The notes under the pieces were generated by a model that was not told where the DNA came from, did not search any database, and saw nothing but the letters and a program-made list of their open reading frames with translations. From Streptomyces aidingensis (GTDB lineage Bacteria; Actinomycetota; Actinomycetes; Streptomycetales; Streptomycetaceae), in the NCBI RefSeq assembly GCF_900112355.1, contig NZ_FOLM01000002.1:124001-188000 (forward strand): a stretch of 64,000 nt of DNA, written 5' to 3'. A program made the position numbers and the translations under genes. Below are positions 28,162 through 37,409 of the stretch, piece after piece. Each line of letters starts with the position of its first letter. Position 1 is the stretch's first letter.

Positions 28162-29145
28162 TCAGGCGCCCGGGCCGGCGGTGCCGGACGGGGCGGTGCG
28201 CCGGGCGAACTCCCAGGCGTCGGAGATGATCCCGGCCAGCTCCGGCCGCCGGGGCTGCCAGCCGAGCCGGGTGCGGGCCCGCTCCGCGGAGGCCACCAGC
28301 ACCGCGGGGTCGCCGGCCCGGCGGGCGGCGGCCACCTCCGGGATGTCCCGGCCGGTGACCTTGCGGGCGGTCTCGACCACCTCGCGCACCGAGAAGCCGG
28401 CGCCGTTGCCCAGGTTGCAGATCAGATGCTCGCCGGGGGTGGCGGCGTCCAGCGCCAGCAGATGCGCCTCGGCCAGGTCGTCCACATGGATGTAGTCGCG
28501 GACACAGGTGCCGTCCGGGGTGGGGTAGTCGTCACCGAAGACGGAGACGGACTCCCGCTCGCCCAGCGCGGCCTTCAGCACCAGCGGAATGAGATGACTC
28601 TCCGGGTCGTGGCGCTCGCCGCAGTCGCCGTGCGCCCCGGCGACGTTGAAGTAGCGCAGCGAGACCGCGGCCAGGCCGTGCGCCGCGCACTCCCCGCCGA
28701 TCATGTGGTCCACGGCCAGCTTGCTGGCGCCGTAGGGGTTGGTGGGCGAGGTGCGGGCGTCCTCGGTGATCGGCACCGTCTCCGGCTCGCCGTAGACCGC
28801 GGCGGTGGAGGAGAACACAAGGGTGCGCACGTCCTTCTCCCGCATGGCGCGCAGCAGTTCCATGGAGCCGCCGACGTTGTTGCGCCAGTACTTCTCGGGG
28901 TTCACCACGGACTCGCCGACCTGGGAGCAGGCGGCGAAGTGCAGCACGCCGTCGTAGGAGGAGTCCAGCCAGCGGGCGGCCTCCTGGATCCGGCCCTCGA
29001 CGAACGCGGCGCCCTCGGGCACCCCGGCGCGGAAGCCGGTGGACAGGTCGTCCAGCACGGTGACGGTGTGCCCGGCCGCCAGCAGATGGGCCGTGACCAC
29101 CCCTCCGACATATCCCGCGCCACCCGTGACCAGGTACTTGCTCAC
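28162..29145 (-). CDS. galE: UDP-glucose 4-epimerase
   Basis: 327 residues. It interconverts UDP-galactose and UDP-glucose in the Leloir pathway. The NAD-binding GGAGYVGGVVTAHLL is at the N-terminus, the catalytic Tyr-x3-Lys is in NPYGASKLAVDHM, and FSSTAAVYGEPETVP and SLRYFNVAGAHGDCGE are typical. The GTG start at 29145 overlaps the galT stop (GTGA), giving coupled translation. Length is normal for the family. Confidence 0.96.
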   Translation of the reverse strand: MSKYLVTGGAGYVGGVVTAHLLAAGHTVTVLDDLSTGFRAGVPEGAAFVEGRIQEAARWLDSSYDGVLHFAACSQVGESVVNPEKYWRNNVGGSMELLRAMREKDVRTLVFSSTAAVYGEPETVPITEDARTSPTNPYGASKLAVDHMIGGECAAHGLAAVSLRYFNVAGAHGDCGERHDPESHLIPLVLKAALGERESVSVFGDDYPTPDGTCVRDYIHVDDLAEAHLLALDAATPGEHLICNLGNGAGFSVREVVETARKVTGRDIPEVAAARRAGDPAVLVASAERARTRLGWQPRRPELAGIISDAWEFARRTAPSGTAGPGA

Positions 29146-30203
29146 CGGCTTGCCACCTCACGAAGTCGCTGTGCCGCCGCCTCCGGCAGCACATCACTGA
29201 CAAAAGCCCGCATGCCGGATTCCGAACCGGCCAGATACTTCAGCTTCCCGGCGCCGCGGCGGATGGTGAACAGTTCCAGGTGCAGGGCGAACGCCTCGCG
29301 CGCCGCCGCCGGCAGCCCGGCCCTCTCCGGTGGCGCCTGGTGCCAGCCGGAAATATACGGGGTGGGTCCGGCGTCCTCGCCGAAGATGCGGTCGAAGCGG
29401 CGCAGCAGTTCCAGGTAGACGCCGGGGAACTCGGCCCGGGCCGCCTCGTCCAGCGCGGGGAGGGCGGGCACCCGGCGGCGGGGATAGAGGTGCACCTCGT
29501 ACGGCCAGCGGGCGGCGTACGGCACAAAGGCGGTCCAGTGCGCGGTCTCCAGCACCACCCGCTCGCCCCCGGCGCGTTCCCGGGCCACCAGGTCGTCGAA
29601 GAGATTGCGGCCGGTGGCCCGGTGGTGGGCGGCGACCGAGTCCAGCACCCGGGCGGTGTGCGGGGTGACATAGGGGTAGCCGTAGATCTGGCCGTGCGGG
29701 TGGGCCAGGGTGACGCCGATCTCCCGGCCGCGGTTCTCGAAGCAGTAGATCTGCCGCACGCCGGGGTGCTCGGCGAGCGCGGCCGTGCGGTCGGTCCAGG
29801 CGTGCAGCACCAGGGCGGCGCGCTCCTCGTCCAGGGCGGCGAAGGAGGCGGTGTGGTCGGAGGTGAAGCAGACCACCTCGCAGCGCCCGGTGGAGCCGCC
29901 GAACGAGGGGAAACGATTCTCGAAGACCGCGACCTGGTAGTCGGGGTCGGGGATCTCGGTGAGCCGCCCGCCCGCGGAGGGGCAGAGCGGGCACTGGTCC
30001 GCGGGCGGCAGATGGGTGCGGTCCTGGCGGTGGGCGGCGTAGCCGACCGGCTCGCCGAGCAGCGGATCGGTGCGGACCTCGGAGGAGGCGACGGCGCGGC
30101 CGAGATCGCGCCGGTCGGGCAGCCCGCGGGGGCCGCCGGGACCGGCCGCGTCGTAGTAGATCAGCTCACGGCCGTCGGCCAGCTGGGTCACCGTCTTCTT
30201 CAT
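29142..30203 (-). CDS. galT: Galactose-1-phosphate uridylyltransferase
   Basis: 353 residues, first gene of galTEK. It exchanges UMP between UDP-glucose and galactose-1-phosphate through a uridylyl-histidine. The catalytic His-Pro-His is in LAHPHGQIYGYPYVTPH. Metal-binding residues appear in the N-terminal DQCPLCPSAGG and in the EVHLYPRRRVPALP region. The ATG at 30203 begins MKKTVTQLADGRELIYYD. The in-frame extension to 30290 covers the promoter. A run of AT-rich sequence immediately upstream is the likely gal promoter and operator. Confidence 0.95.
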   Translation of the reverse strand: MKKTVTQLADGRELIYYDAAGPGGPRGLPDRRDLGRAVASSEVRTDPLLGEPVGYAAHRQDRTHLPPADQCPLCPSAGGRLTEIPDPDYQVAVFENRFPSFGGSTGRCEVVCFTSDHTASFAALDEERAALVLHAWTDRTAALAEHPGVRQIYCFENRGREIGVTLAHPHGQIYGYPYVTPHTARVLDSVAAHHRATGRNLFDDLVARERAGGERVVLETAHWTAFVPYAARWPYEVHLYPRRRVPALPALDEAARAEFPGVYLELLRRFDRIFGEDAGPTPYISGWHQAPPERAGLPAAAREAFALHLELFTIRRGAGKLKYLAGSESGMRAFVSDVLPEAAAQRLREVASR

Positions 30204-30255
30204 GCCTGCCCGCCCGTCCGCTGCTCCCGGTTCTCCCGGCCCGCACAACACCCAA

Positions 30256-30290
30256 TTCTTCAACAGAATCAAACATAATGAAGCATACAT
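30256..30290 (-). promoter_or_regulatory. AT-rich galTEK promoter/operator region
   Basis: This 35-base stretch is strikingly AT-rich. On the minus strand it contains TTTGATT and TTGAAGA in tandem, preceded by ATGTATGCTTCATTATG. Such repeats resemble sites bound by DeoR-family sugar regulators, and the position (50-90 bases before galT) is right. The exact -10/-35 and the regulator are not determined. Confidence 0.5.
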
Positions 30291-30431
30291 CGACAGGGGG
30301 CGTCAACCGAGGGCACCGGAGAAGCCGGAGAACGGCAGAAAGCGGCGTCCGGGCGGCATGGCTTTCGGCCGCGCCCGGCGCCGGCAGCGGCAGCGACGGC
30401 CGGGCCGGGCCGGGCCGGCGGGAGCTGAGTA

Positions 30432-31115
30432 TCAGTCGGCGGGCCCGGCGGCGCCGGGAAGATGGCCCAGCAGCCCGGTGCGGACCGCCAGCGCCGCCGC
30501 CTCCAGCCGGGAGGCCGTGCCCAGCTTGGTCAGCAGCCGCTGGATATGGGTGCGGGCGGTGCTCGGCGCGACCCCGAGCCCGGCGGCTATCAGCCGGGTG
30601 TCGTCCCCGTCCACGATCCGGCGCAGCACCTCGGCCTCGCGCTCGGTGAGCAGCCCGGCCAGCCGGGCGCCCTCGGCGTCCGGCCCGGTGCGCGGATTGA
30701 GCAGTTCGGCGAAGGCCTCGCGCAGCAGTTGCGGGGCCACCGCCGCCTCCCCGGCCTTGGCCTTGGCCAGGGCACGCTCCACACCCTCGATGCGCTCGTC
30801 GTGCCGCACATAGCCGCGCGCCCCCGCGGCGAACGCCGCGGCCACCCCGCGCGGGCTGGGCACCGGACCCAGCACCACCACGGCCACCCGGGGACACTCC
30901 CGGCGGATCCGCAGCACCGGGTCGAGCACCCCCTCGGCCTCCGGCGCCCCGGTGCCCAGCAGACACACCTCCGGCTGCTTGGACACGGCGAGTTCGGCGG
31001 CCCGGCCGACCGGGGAGGCCGCGCCCAGCACCCGGTGCCCGCGCACCCGCAGTGCCGAGGCCAGCGCCTCGGCCACCAGCCGACGGTCATCGACGACGAC
31101 GACTCGAACGCTCAT
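30432..31115 (-). CDS. LuxR-type regulator with degenerate receiver domain
   Basis: 227 residues. The N-terminus folds like a response-regulator receiver (VRVVVVDDRRLVAEALASAL), but the phosphoacceptor position reads CLLGTGAPE, with Gly in place of Asp, and the conserved Lys is replaced by His (RGYVRHDER). Phosphorylation is therefore unlikely. The C-terminal LuxR HTH is intact: LLTEREAEVLRRIVDGDDTR then APSTARTHIQRLLTKLG. GGGAGGC directly precedes two adjacent ATG codons; the second (31115) gives better spacing than the first (31118). The gene lies upstream of galT on the same strand, with its own terminator region between. It resembles the LuxR gene at 25868 on the other side of the gal operon. 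Confidence 0.88.
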   Translation of the reverse strand: MSVRVVVVDDRRLVAEALASALRVRGHRVLGAASPVGRAAELAVSKQPEVCLLGTGAPEAEGVLDPVLRIRRECPRVAVVVLGPVPSPRGVAAAFAAGARGYVRHDERIEGVERALAKAKAGEAAVAPQLLREAFAELLNPRTGPDAEGARLAGLLTEREAEVLRRIVDGDDTRLIAAGLGVAPSTARTHIQRLLTKLGTASRLEAAALAVRTGLLGHLPGAAGPAD

Positions 31116-31192
31116 CATGCCTCCCTCATGGCAACAGCGGCGGACGGTGAGTGGAACCGGACGGATGGCCGGTGGCCGCGCCGGAAAGCGTC

Positions 31193-31222
31193 GCCGGGGC
31201 AGGCGGCAGGGCCTGCCCCGGC
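31193..31222 (-). terminator. Hairpin downstream of the PQQ-propeller gene
   Basis: A perfect 12-bp stem (31193-31204 / 31211-31222) with a 6-base loop lies 63 bases past the propeller-gene stop on the minus strand. Confidence 0.6.
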
Positions 31223-31260
31223 GGCGGCAACGGTACTGCGCATCGGGCCGCGAGGAGACG

Positions 31261-31278
31261 GCCGGCCCGAGGGCCGGC
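31261..31278 (-). terminator. Short hairpin directly after the PQQ-propeller gene
   Basis: GCCGGCCC and GGGCCGGC (31261-31268 / 31271-31278) form an 8-bp stem with a 2-base gap immediately after the stop at 31285. It may act together with the stronger hairpin at 31193. Confidence 0.45.
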
Positions 31279-31284
31279 ACGCCG

Positions 31285-33255
31285 TCACTCGTAGACGAGC
31301 ACCACCGGCTCCTCGACCCGATGGCTGTAGAACTGCTGCGAAACCAGGAAAAACCGGTTGTTCTTCCAGTACGCGCGGTTCTCGTAGCCATAGATCGAGT
31401 TGTAGAGGGTGTACTCCTTCTCCCGCGCCGCGTTGTCCAGAGTCATCACCGGCTCGGCCTGCTCGGTGGCCGGATCGATGGCGACGACCATGCCCTCCAG
31501 GTCGTAGTCGGAGAGCTGGTAGGCAAGGATTTTGCCGTCGATCTCACCAATCGGGATGATCTGTCCGCCGTTGATCGGCTCCACCTCGTACGGCGCGGTG
31601 CCGGTGGCGAGGTCGAAGGCGATCACGGTGTTCTCCACATCGGAGCCGGCCAGGTAGAGCATGTTGTCGATCACCACGCTGCCGGGGCAGTTCGCCAGGG
31701 TGTTGACCTCGCAGGGGTCGTTGTGGCGCTCCTCGTCGTACGGCAGCACATGCTTGATGCCGGTGCGGTTCTCGTCGATCACCCAGAGCTGGCGCTGCGA
31801 GCTGGCCCAGTCGGTGCCCACGTCCATCTTGACCACCAGCGGCTCCACCGAGAGCACGGACTCGAAGCGGGCCTCCTCGCCGTCCACCTCTGCGGGCCAC
31901 TCCCACTCCCAGACCTCCTGGCCGGCCTCGTCGGTGAACCGGAGGCTGCCGGTCTCGCCGAGGAAACCGCAGCCCATCTTGGACAGGAAGTGGGTGTCCT
32001 CCCAGTTCCAGTACGCCTCCTCGACGCACTCCTCACCGGGGCTGGTGGACCAGAGCTGCTTCTGCTCGCTGATGGACCAGCCCTGGCCGCCGACCGCGGT
32101 GCCCACGGCCACGGTGTCGCCGAGAATGGCCGGGATGTCATAGGTGCTGGGCGTGATGTCGCCGGTCAGCGCCTCCGTCCAGACCTCCTGGCCGGTGGCC
32201 AGGTCCACGACGGTCAGATGCTCGCAGTCCCGGCCCTGGAGCACGGCGATGCGGTTCTGGGAGGCCTCGGGGGTGGCCTTGCAGTCGCCCTTCTCCAGCG
32301 GCAGCGTCCAGGCCTCCTCACCGGTGGTCAGATCCCAGGCGACCAGGCCCTCGCGCATGAAGCGGACGAAGGTGTCCTCGATGACGTAGAAGCCGTCCGC
32401 GTAGATCAGGCCCTCGTCCTCGGTGACCTCCGGCTGGGGAACCTCCAGGACCAGCCCGGCCTCGATCACCTCGGCGGGCAGGCCCTCCTCGGTGCCGCCT
32501 CCGCCGCCGGTGGCGGCACCGCCCTCGTTCTCCGCCTCTTCGCTCTTCTGGTCTTCCTTGCCCTCCGCGTTCTTCTCCGGCTCCTTGTCCCGGCCGGAGT
32601 CGGCGGAGGTGTTCTTGTCGTCGTCACTGCCGAGCAGGTACCAGGCCCCGAAGCCGCCGCCGATCAGCACGGCCAGCACCACACCGATCACCAGCACCAG
32701 CAGCGGGCCGCGGTTGCCGCCGGACTTGGCCGGGGCACCGGGCGCGCCGGGCTGCCCCGGGAAACCGCCGGGCGGCGGGGTGGTGTACGGGCCGGCCGGA
32801 GCGCCGTAGCCGCCGGGCACGGTGCCCGCCAGGCCCGGCTGCTGGGCGCCCGCCATGGGCGGGGGCGGCGGGGGCGTGGGAATGGCGCCGGGCTGCTGCG
32901 GATAGCCGTACCCGGGCGCGCCGCTCTGGCCGCCCTGGCCGGGCGGCGGGGTGCCGGGCGGGGCCGCGGGCGGCGGCGCCGGAGTGCCGAACCCCCCGGC
33001 GGGCGGCGGCGCCGGGGCACCGAACCCCCCGGCGGGCGCGGCCGGCGCGGCGGGGGCGGCGGGCGGCGGCGGAGGGGTGCCGGGCTGCACACCGGGCTGG
33101 GCCAGGACCGTCGGTGCCGCCTCCGGCCCGGGCGGCGGAGGCGGCGGGGTCCCCGGCTGCCCGGCGCCCGCCTGCTGCGGATCTTCCTCCGGGGGCTGCG
33201 GCGGCTGCTGCGGAGGCCCCGGCGGCGGGCTGGGCGGTGGCGGCGGCTGTGACAT
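31285..33255 (-). CDS. Membrane-anchored PQQ-type beta-propeller protein
   Basis: 656 residues. The N-terminal ~185 residues are Pro/Gly/Ala/Gln-rich and cytoplasmic. One membrane segment (GPLLVLVIGVVLAVLIGGGF, about residues 187-207) leads to an acidic linker and then an outer beta-propeller of PQQ-like blades (VAWDLTTGEEAWTLPL, VVDLATGQEVWTEAL, VIAFDLATGTAPYE, VVAIDPATEQAEPV). Such proteins in Streptomyces are thought to be extracytoplasmic scaffolds or sensors. No quinoprotein active site was seen. The ATG at 33255 is preceded by GGGGGAG. An alternative ATG at 33285 lacks one. Paired Cys residues (for example GEECVEEAY and LSKMGCGF) may form disulfides. Confidence 0.85.
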   Translation of the reverse strand: MSQPPPPPSPPPGPPQQPPQPPEEDPQQAGAGQPGTPPPPPPGPEAAPTVLAQPGVQPGTPPPPPAAPAAPAAPAGGFGAPAPPPAGGFGTPAPPPAAPPGTPPPGQGGQSGAPGYGYPQQPGAIPTPPPPPPMAGAQQPGLAGTVPGGYGAPAGPYTTPPPGGFPGQPGAPGAPAKSGGNRGPLLVLVIGVVLAVLIGGGFGAWYLLGSDDDKNTSADSGRDKEPEKNAEGKEDQKSEEAENEGGAATGGGGGTEEGLPAEVIEAGLVLEVPQPEVTEDEGLIYADGFYVIEDTFVRFMREGLVAWDLTTGEEAWTLPLEKGDCKATPEASQNRIAVLQGRDCEHLTVVDLATGQEVWTEALTGDITPSTYDIPAILGDTVAVGTAVGGQGWSISEQKQLWSTSPGEECVEEAYWNWEDTHFLSKMGCGFLGETGSLRFTDEAGQEVWEWEWPAEVDGEEARFESVLSVEPLVVKMDVGTDWASSQRQLWVIDENRTGIKHVLPYDEERHNDPCEVNTLANCPGSVVIDNMLYLAGSDVENTVIAFDLATGTAPYEVEPINGGQIIPIGEIDGKILAYQLSDYDLEGMVVAIDPATEQAEPVMTLDNAAREKEYTLYNSIYGYENRAYWKNNRFFLVSQQFYSHRVEEPVVLVYE

Positions 33256-33459
33256 GACTCCCCCTGCGTAGGGCAATGCGGGCATACGGAACCCCTGGCC
33301 GTCGGATTCCGGCCAGGGTCTTTCTACCACCGGACACTGTCACCGACGGCTCCGGTTCCCCGTTCCGGCCAAGCCGTGACCACCCCGCAACCGTTTTCCC
33401 GCCCCACCGGTCCCGCCCGCCACGTCACACCCGCCCCAACAGCCGCGCGGGCAGCGCCG

Positions 33460-35409
33460 CTAGAGCCCTTCGGAGAGTTCCAGCCAGCGGGTCTCCAGCG
33501 AGTCGCGCTCGCCGGTGATCTCGCGCAGCCGCCGGTCCAGGTCGGCGACCCGGGCGAAGTCCGTGGCGTGCTCCGCCATTTCGGCGTGCAGCGCGGCCTC
33601 CTCGGTGCCGATCCGGTCCAGCCGGCGCTCGATCTTCTGCAACTCCTTCTGCGCGGCGCGGGACTGCTGCGCCGGCTTGGCCCGGGCCGATGCCCCCGAT
33701 GCCCCCGCCGCCGGCGGCGCCGGTCCCCGTTCCGGGGCCGGGGCGGACACGGACGCGGACGCGGCTGCCGCGGCCCGGCGCCGCTCCAGATACTCGTCGA
33801 TGCCGCGCGGCAGCATCCGCAGGGTGCCGTCGCCCAGCAGCGCGTACACCACATCGGTGGTGCGCTCGACGAAGTAGCGGTCGTGACTGATCACCACCAG
33901 CGTGCCCGGCCAGCCGTCCAGCAGGTCCTCGAGCTGGGTGAGGGTCTCCACATCCAGGTCGTTGGTGGGCTCGTCCAGGAACAGCACATTGGGCTCGTCC
34001 ATCAGCAGCCGCAGCAACTGGAGCCGCCGGCGCTCGCCGCCGGAGAGGTCCCCGACCGGGGTCCACTGCTTCTCCTTGCCGAAGCCGAACCGCTCACAGA
34101 GCTGACTGGCGCTCATCTCCCGGCCCTTGCCCAGGTCCACCCGGGAGCGCACCGCCTCCACCGCCTCCAGCACCCGCCACTGCGGCGCGAGTTCGGCGAT
34201 CTCCTGGGAGAGATAGGCCAGCCGCACCGTCTTGCCGACCGTGATCCGTCCGCCCAGCTCCAGTTGCGACGGCGCCGAGGAGCCGGCCGAGGGCGCGGAC
34301 GGCAGGGCCGCGGTGTCGCCCGAGGCGGCGCGGCCCGCGTCGTCCCGCCACCGGGCGGCCACCGCCAGGGCGCGCAGCAGCGAGGTCTTGCCGGCGCCGT
34401 TCACCCCGACCAGACCGATCCGGTCGCCGGGACCGAGCTGCCAGGTCAGGCCGGACAGCAGCACCCTGCCGTCCGGGGCGCCCGGCCCGCCGACCCGCAG
34501 CGAGACGTCCTCCAGCTCGAACACGGTCCGGCCCAGCCGGGCGCCCGCGAAGCGCATCAGCTCGGCGTTGTCCCGCGGCGGCGGCACATCGGCGATCAGC
34601 GCGTTGGCCGCCTCGATGCGGAACCGGGGCTTGCTGGTCCGGGCCGGCGCGCCGCGGCGCAGCCAGGCCAGCTCCTTGCGCATCAGGTTCTGCCGCCGGG
34701 CCTCGTCGGCCGCGGCGATCCGCTCCCGCTCGGCACGGGCGAAGACATAGTCGCTGTAGCCGCCCTCGTAGGCGTGCACGGTGCCGCGCTGCACATCCCA
34801 CATCCGGGTGCAGACCTGGTCCAGGAACCAGCGGTCGTGGGTGACGCAGACCAGCGCGGAGCGGCGCCCGCGCAGATGCCCGGCCAGCCAGGTGATGCCC
34901 TCCACATCCAGGTGGTTGGTCGGCTCGTCCAGCACGATCAGGTCCTGCTCGGCGATCAGCAGCCGGGCCAGCGCGACGCGCCGCCGCTCGCCGCCGGAGA
35001 GCGGGCCGATCACGGTGTCCGGCCCGGCCGGGAATCCCGGCATGTCCAGGCTGCCGAACAGCCCGGTGAGCACATCGCGGACCCGGGCGTCGCCGGCCCA
35101 TTCGTGCTCGGCCCGGTCGCCGATGATCTCCTGGCGGACGGTGGCGGAGGGGTCGAGGTCGTCGTGCTGGGCGAGCACCGCCGAGCGCAGCCCGCCGGCG
35201 TGCGTCACCCGGCCCGCGTCCGGCTCCTCCAGCTTGCTGAGCACCCGGATCAGGGTGGTCTTGCCGTCCCCGTTGCGGCCCACCACGCCGATCCGGTCGC
35301 CCTCGGAGACACCGAGGGAGAGGCCGTCCAGCAGGGCGCGGGTGCCGTAGACCTTCTGGACCGATTCCAGGTTGACGAGATTCTTGGGCGGCTTGGCGGC
35401 AGTGGTCAT
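33460..35409 (-). CDS. ABC-F family ATPase (Uup/EttA-like)
   Basis: 649 residues with two ABC modules and no membrane segments. The first has Walker A GRNGDGKTT, signature LSGGERRRVALARLL and Walker B LIVLDEPTNHLD. The second has GVNGAGKTS, LSGGERRRLQLLRLL and VLFLDEPTNDLD. They are joined by a charged linker (YSDYVFARAERERIAAADEA), as in ABC-F proteins. A C-terminal coiled coil (QKELQKIERRLDRIGTEEAA) resembles Uup. Members act on ribosomes or in DNA maintenance, and some give antibiotic resistance; which applies here cannot be told. ATG 35409 begins TTAAKPPKNLVNLESVQKVY. It follows ispE by 35 bases and is probably in the same operon. Confidence 0.92.
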   Translation of the reverse strand: MTTAAKPPKNLVNLESVQKVYGTRALLDGLSLGVSEGDRIGVVGRNGDGKTTLIRVLSKLEEPDAGRVTHAGGLRSAVLAQHDDLDPSATVRQEIIGDRAEHEWAGDARVRDVLTGLFGSLDMPGFPAGPDTVIGPLSGGERRRVALARLLIAEQDLIVLDEPTNHLDVEGITWLAGHLRGRRSALVCVTHDRWFLDQVCTRMWDVQRGTVHAYEGGYSDYVFARAERERIAAADEARRQNLMRKELAWLRRGAPARTSKPRFRIEAANALIADVPPPRDNAELMRFAGARLGRTVFELEDVSLRVGGPGAPDGRVLLSGLTWQLGPGDRIGLVGVNGAGKTSLLRALAVAARWRDDAGRAASGDTAALPSAPSAGSSAPSQLELGGRITVGKTVRLAYLSQEIAELAPQWRVLEAVEAVRSRVDLGKGREMSASQLCERFGFGKEKQWTPVGDLSGGERRRLQLLRLLMDEPNVLFLDEPTNDLDVETLTQLEDLLDGWPGTLVVISHDRYFVERTTDVVYALLGDGTLRMLPRGIDEYLERRRAAAAASASVSAPAPERGPAPPAAGASGASARAKPAQQSRAAQKELQKIERRLDRIGTEEAALHAEMAEHATDFARVADLDRRLREITGERDSLETRWLELSEGL

Positions 35410-35444
35410 GGTGGTTCGTCCCAGGGGAAGGCGCGGGCGGGCGG

Positions 35445-36365
35445 TCAGACGATGTGGGCGCCGGGGGCCGGGCCGGTGGTGGCCCGGGCGGCACGGCAGG
35501 TGCCGGACGCCTCCAGGACCTGGGCCAGGGTGTGCCCGGCCGCCGTGTCCTTGACCAGAAAGGCGCAGGTGGGGCCGGAGCCGGAGACGATACCGGCCAG
35601 CGCCCCGGCGGCCAGGCCGGCGTCCAGGGTGCGCCGCAGCGCGGGGCGCAGCGAGAGGGCGGCCGGCTGGAGGTCGTTGCCGCTTGCCGCGATGGCGGCG
35701 GCCAGGGCGGCGGGGTCGCCCCCGGCCAGGGCGGCCAGCAGCGCGGGCGCCGGCGCCGGCTCCGGCACCCGGGAGGCCGCGGGCTCGCCGCCGCGCAGCC
35801 GGTCGCACTCGCGGTAGACCTCGGGGGTGGACAGGCCGCCGTCGGCCAGCGCGAAGACCCAGTGGAAGCGGCCGGCGACCGGCAGCGGGGTGAGCCGCTC
35901 GCCCCGGCCGCGGCCCAGGGCGGCGCCGCCGAGCAGGCTGAACGGCACATCGGAGCCCAGCTCGGCGGCGAGACCGAGCAGCTCCTCCCGGTCCGCGCCG
36001 GTGCCCCAGAGGGCGTCGCAGGCCAGCAGCGCGCCGGCGGCGTCGGCGCTGCCGCCGGCCATGCCGCCGGCCACCGGGATGTCCTTGTCGATATGCAGGT
36101 GGACGGCTGGCGGGTGACCGTGCCGGGCGGCCAGCAGGGCGGCGGCGCGGGCGGCCAGATTGCCCTCGTCCAGCGGCACCAGCTCGGCGCCCGGGCCGGA
36201 GCAGGTGATCCGCAGGGTTTCGGCGGGCGCGGCCGTCACCCGGTCGTGGAGACCGACCGCGAAGAAGACATTGGCCAGGTCGTGGAAGCCGTCCGGGCGC
36301 AGCGGGCCGACCGCGAGCTGGACGTTGACCTTCGCCGGGACACTCACCGTGACACCGGTCGTCAT
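35445..36365 (-). CDS. ispE: 4-diphosphocytidyl-2-C-methyl-D-erythritol kinase
   Basis: 306 residues of the GHMP kinase family. It phosphorylates CDP-ME in the MEP isoprenoid pathway. The N-terminal [20 protein letters not shown] carries the conserved Lys/Asn. The ATP loop is [25 protein letters not shown] and the C-terminal [11 protein letters not shown] complete the family pattern. The ATG start overlaps the rsmA stop (ATGA at 36362-36365), so the two are coupled, which is the usual actinobacterial arrangement. Confidence 0.95.
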   Translation of the reverse strand: MTTGVTVSVPAKVNVQLAVGPLRPDGFHDLANVFFAVGLHDRVTAAPAETLRITCSGPGAELVPLDEGNLAARAAALLAARHGHPPAVHLHIDKDIPVAGGMAGGSADAAGALLACDALWGTGADREELLGLAAELGSDVPFSLLGGAALGRGRGERLTPLPVAGRFHWVFALADGGLSTPEVYRECDRLRGGEPAASRVPEPAPAPALLAALAGGDPAALAAAIAASGNDLQPAALSLRPALRRTLDAGLAAGALAGIVSGSGPTCAFLVKDTAAGHTLAQVLEASGTCRAARATTGPAPGAHIV

Positions 36366-37312
36366 GCGCGGCGGTCCTCCTTCGTGATCTTCGGGATCTT
36401 CGGGGATTCCGGGGATTCCGGGGACTTCGGGGGGTGTGCGGCCGGGGCGGGCGGGCGGTGCTCGGCGATCCGGGCGAAGTCCCCGACGGTCAGCGCCTCG
36501 CCCCGGGCCTGCGGGGAGATCCCGGCGGCGGTGAGCGCGGCCTCCGCCGCGGCGGCCGAGCCGGCCCAGCCCGCCAGCGCGGAGCGCAGCGTCTTGCGGC
36601 GCTGCGCGAAGGCCGCGTCCACCACGGCGAAGACCTCCCGGCGGGCGGCGGCGGTGCGCGGCGGGGGCCGGCGGACCAGGGAGACCAGGCCGGAGTCGAC
36701 ATTCGGCGCGGGCCAGAAGACGCTGCGCCCGATGGCCCCGGCCCGCCGCACCTCGGCGTACCAGGCGGCCTTGACCGAGGGCACCCCGTAGACCCGGGAG
36801 CCGGGGGCGGCGCTGAGCCGGTCGGCGACCTCGGACTGCACCATCACCAGGGTGCGCTCGATGCCGGGGAAGGTCTCCAGCATGTGCAGCAGCACCGGCA
36901 CGGCCACGTTGTAGGGCAGATTGGCGACCAGCGCGGCGGGCGGCGGGCCGGGCAGCGCGGTCACCCGCAGCGCGTCCTGGTGCACCAGGGCGAAGCGGCC
37001 GGCCGCCGCGGGCAGCCGGGCGGCCACGGTGGCGGGCAGCGCGGCGGCGAGCCGGTCGTCGATCTCCACGGCGGTGACATGGCCGTCGGGGCCGACGGCC
37101 TGGAGCAGGGCCAGGGTCAGCGAGCCGAGGCCGGGGCCGACCTCCACCACGGCGTCGCCGGGGCGCAGGGCGGCGGCGCGCACGATGCGGCGCACGGTGT
37201 TGGGATCGATGACGAAGTTCTGGCCCCGCTGCTTGGTGGGACGGACGCCCAGTGCCGCCGCCAGTTCGCGGATGTCGGCGGGGCCCAGCAGCCCCTTGTC
37301 GTCGGACGTCAT
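36362..37312 (-). CDS. rsmA: 16S rRNA dimethyladenosine transferase (KsgA/RsmA)
   Basis: 316 residues. It dimethylates two adjacent adenosines near the 3' end of 16S rRNA during 30S maturation. Motifs are [14 protein letters not shown], the SAM-binding [25 protein letters not shown], and the catalytic [11 protein letters not shown]. After the C-terminal helical domain there is an odd tail rich in Ser/Pro/Glu/Lys ([20 protein letters not shown]) produced by short tandem repeats at 36383-36433. ATG 37312 is preferred to the GTG at 37315. No ribosome-binding site is visible. Only 97 bases separate it from tatD, where an rpf gene is expected. Confidence 0.94.
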   Translation of the reverse strand: MTSDDKGLLGPADIRELAAALGVRPTKQRGQNFVIDPNTVRRIVRAAALRPGDAVVEVGPGLGSLTLALLQAVGPDGHVTAVEIDDRLAAALPATVAARLPAAAGRFALVHQDALRVTALPGPPPAALVANLPYNVAVPVLLHMLETFPGIERTLVMVQSEVADRLSAAPGSRVYGVPSVKAAWYAEVRRAGAIGRSVFWPAPNVDSGLVSLVRRPPPRTAAARREVFAVVDAAFAQRRKTLRSALAGWAGSAAAAEAALTAAGISPQARGEALTVGDFARIAEHRPPAPAAHPPKSPESPESPKIPKITKEDRRA

Positions 37313-37354
37313 CACCGGTGCAGTTTACGGGCGCCGGGCGGGGCGGCCCCTGCG

Positions 37355-37393
37355 GTCCTCGGGGACAGTCCTCGGGGACGGTCCTCGGGGCGG
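37355..37393. repeat. Three 13-bp direct repeats between tatD and rsmA
   Basis: GTCCTCGGGGACA, GTCCTCGGGGACG and GTCCTCGGGGCGG follow one another at 37355-37367, 37368-37380 and 37381-37393. They fill most of the short gap between rsmA and tatD. In other actinobacteria an rpfB-type gene stands in this gap, so the repeat may mark a deletion or slippage site. Confidence 0.9.
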
Positions 37394-37409
37394 TGCCCGT
37401 GGGCGGCGC

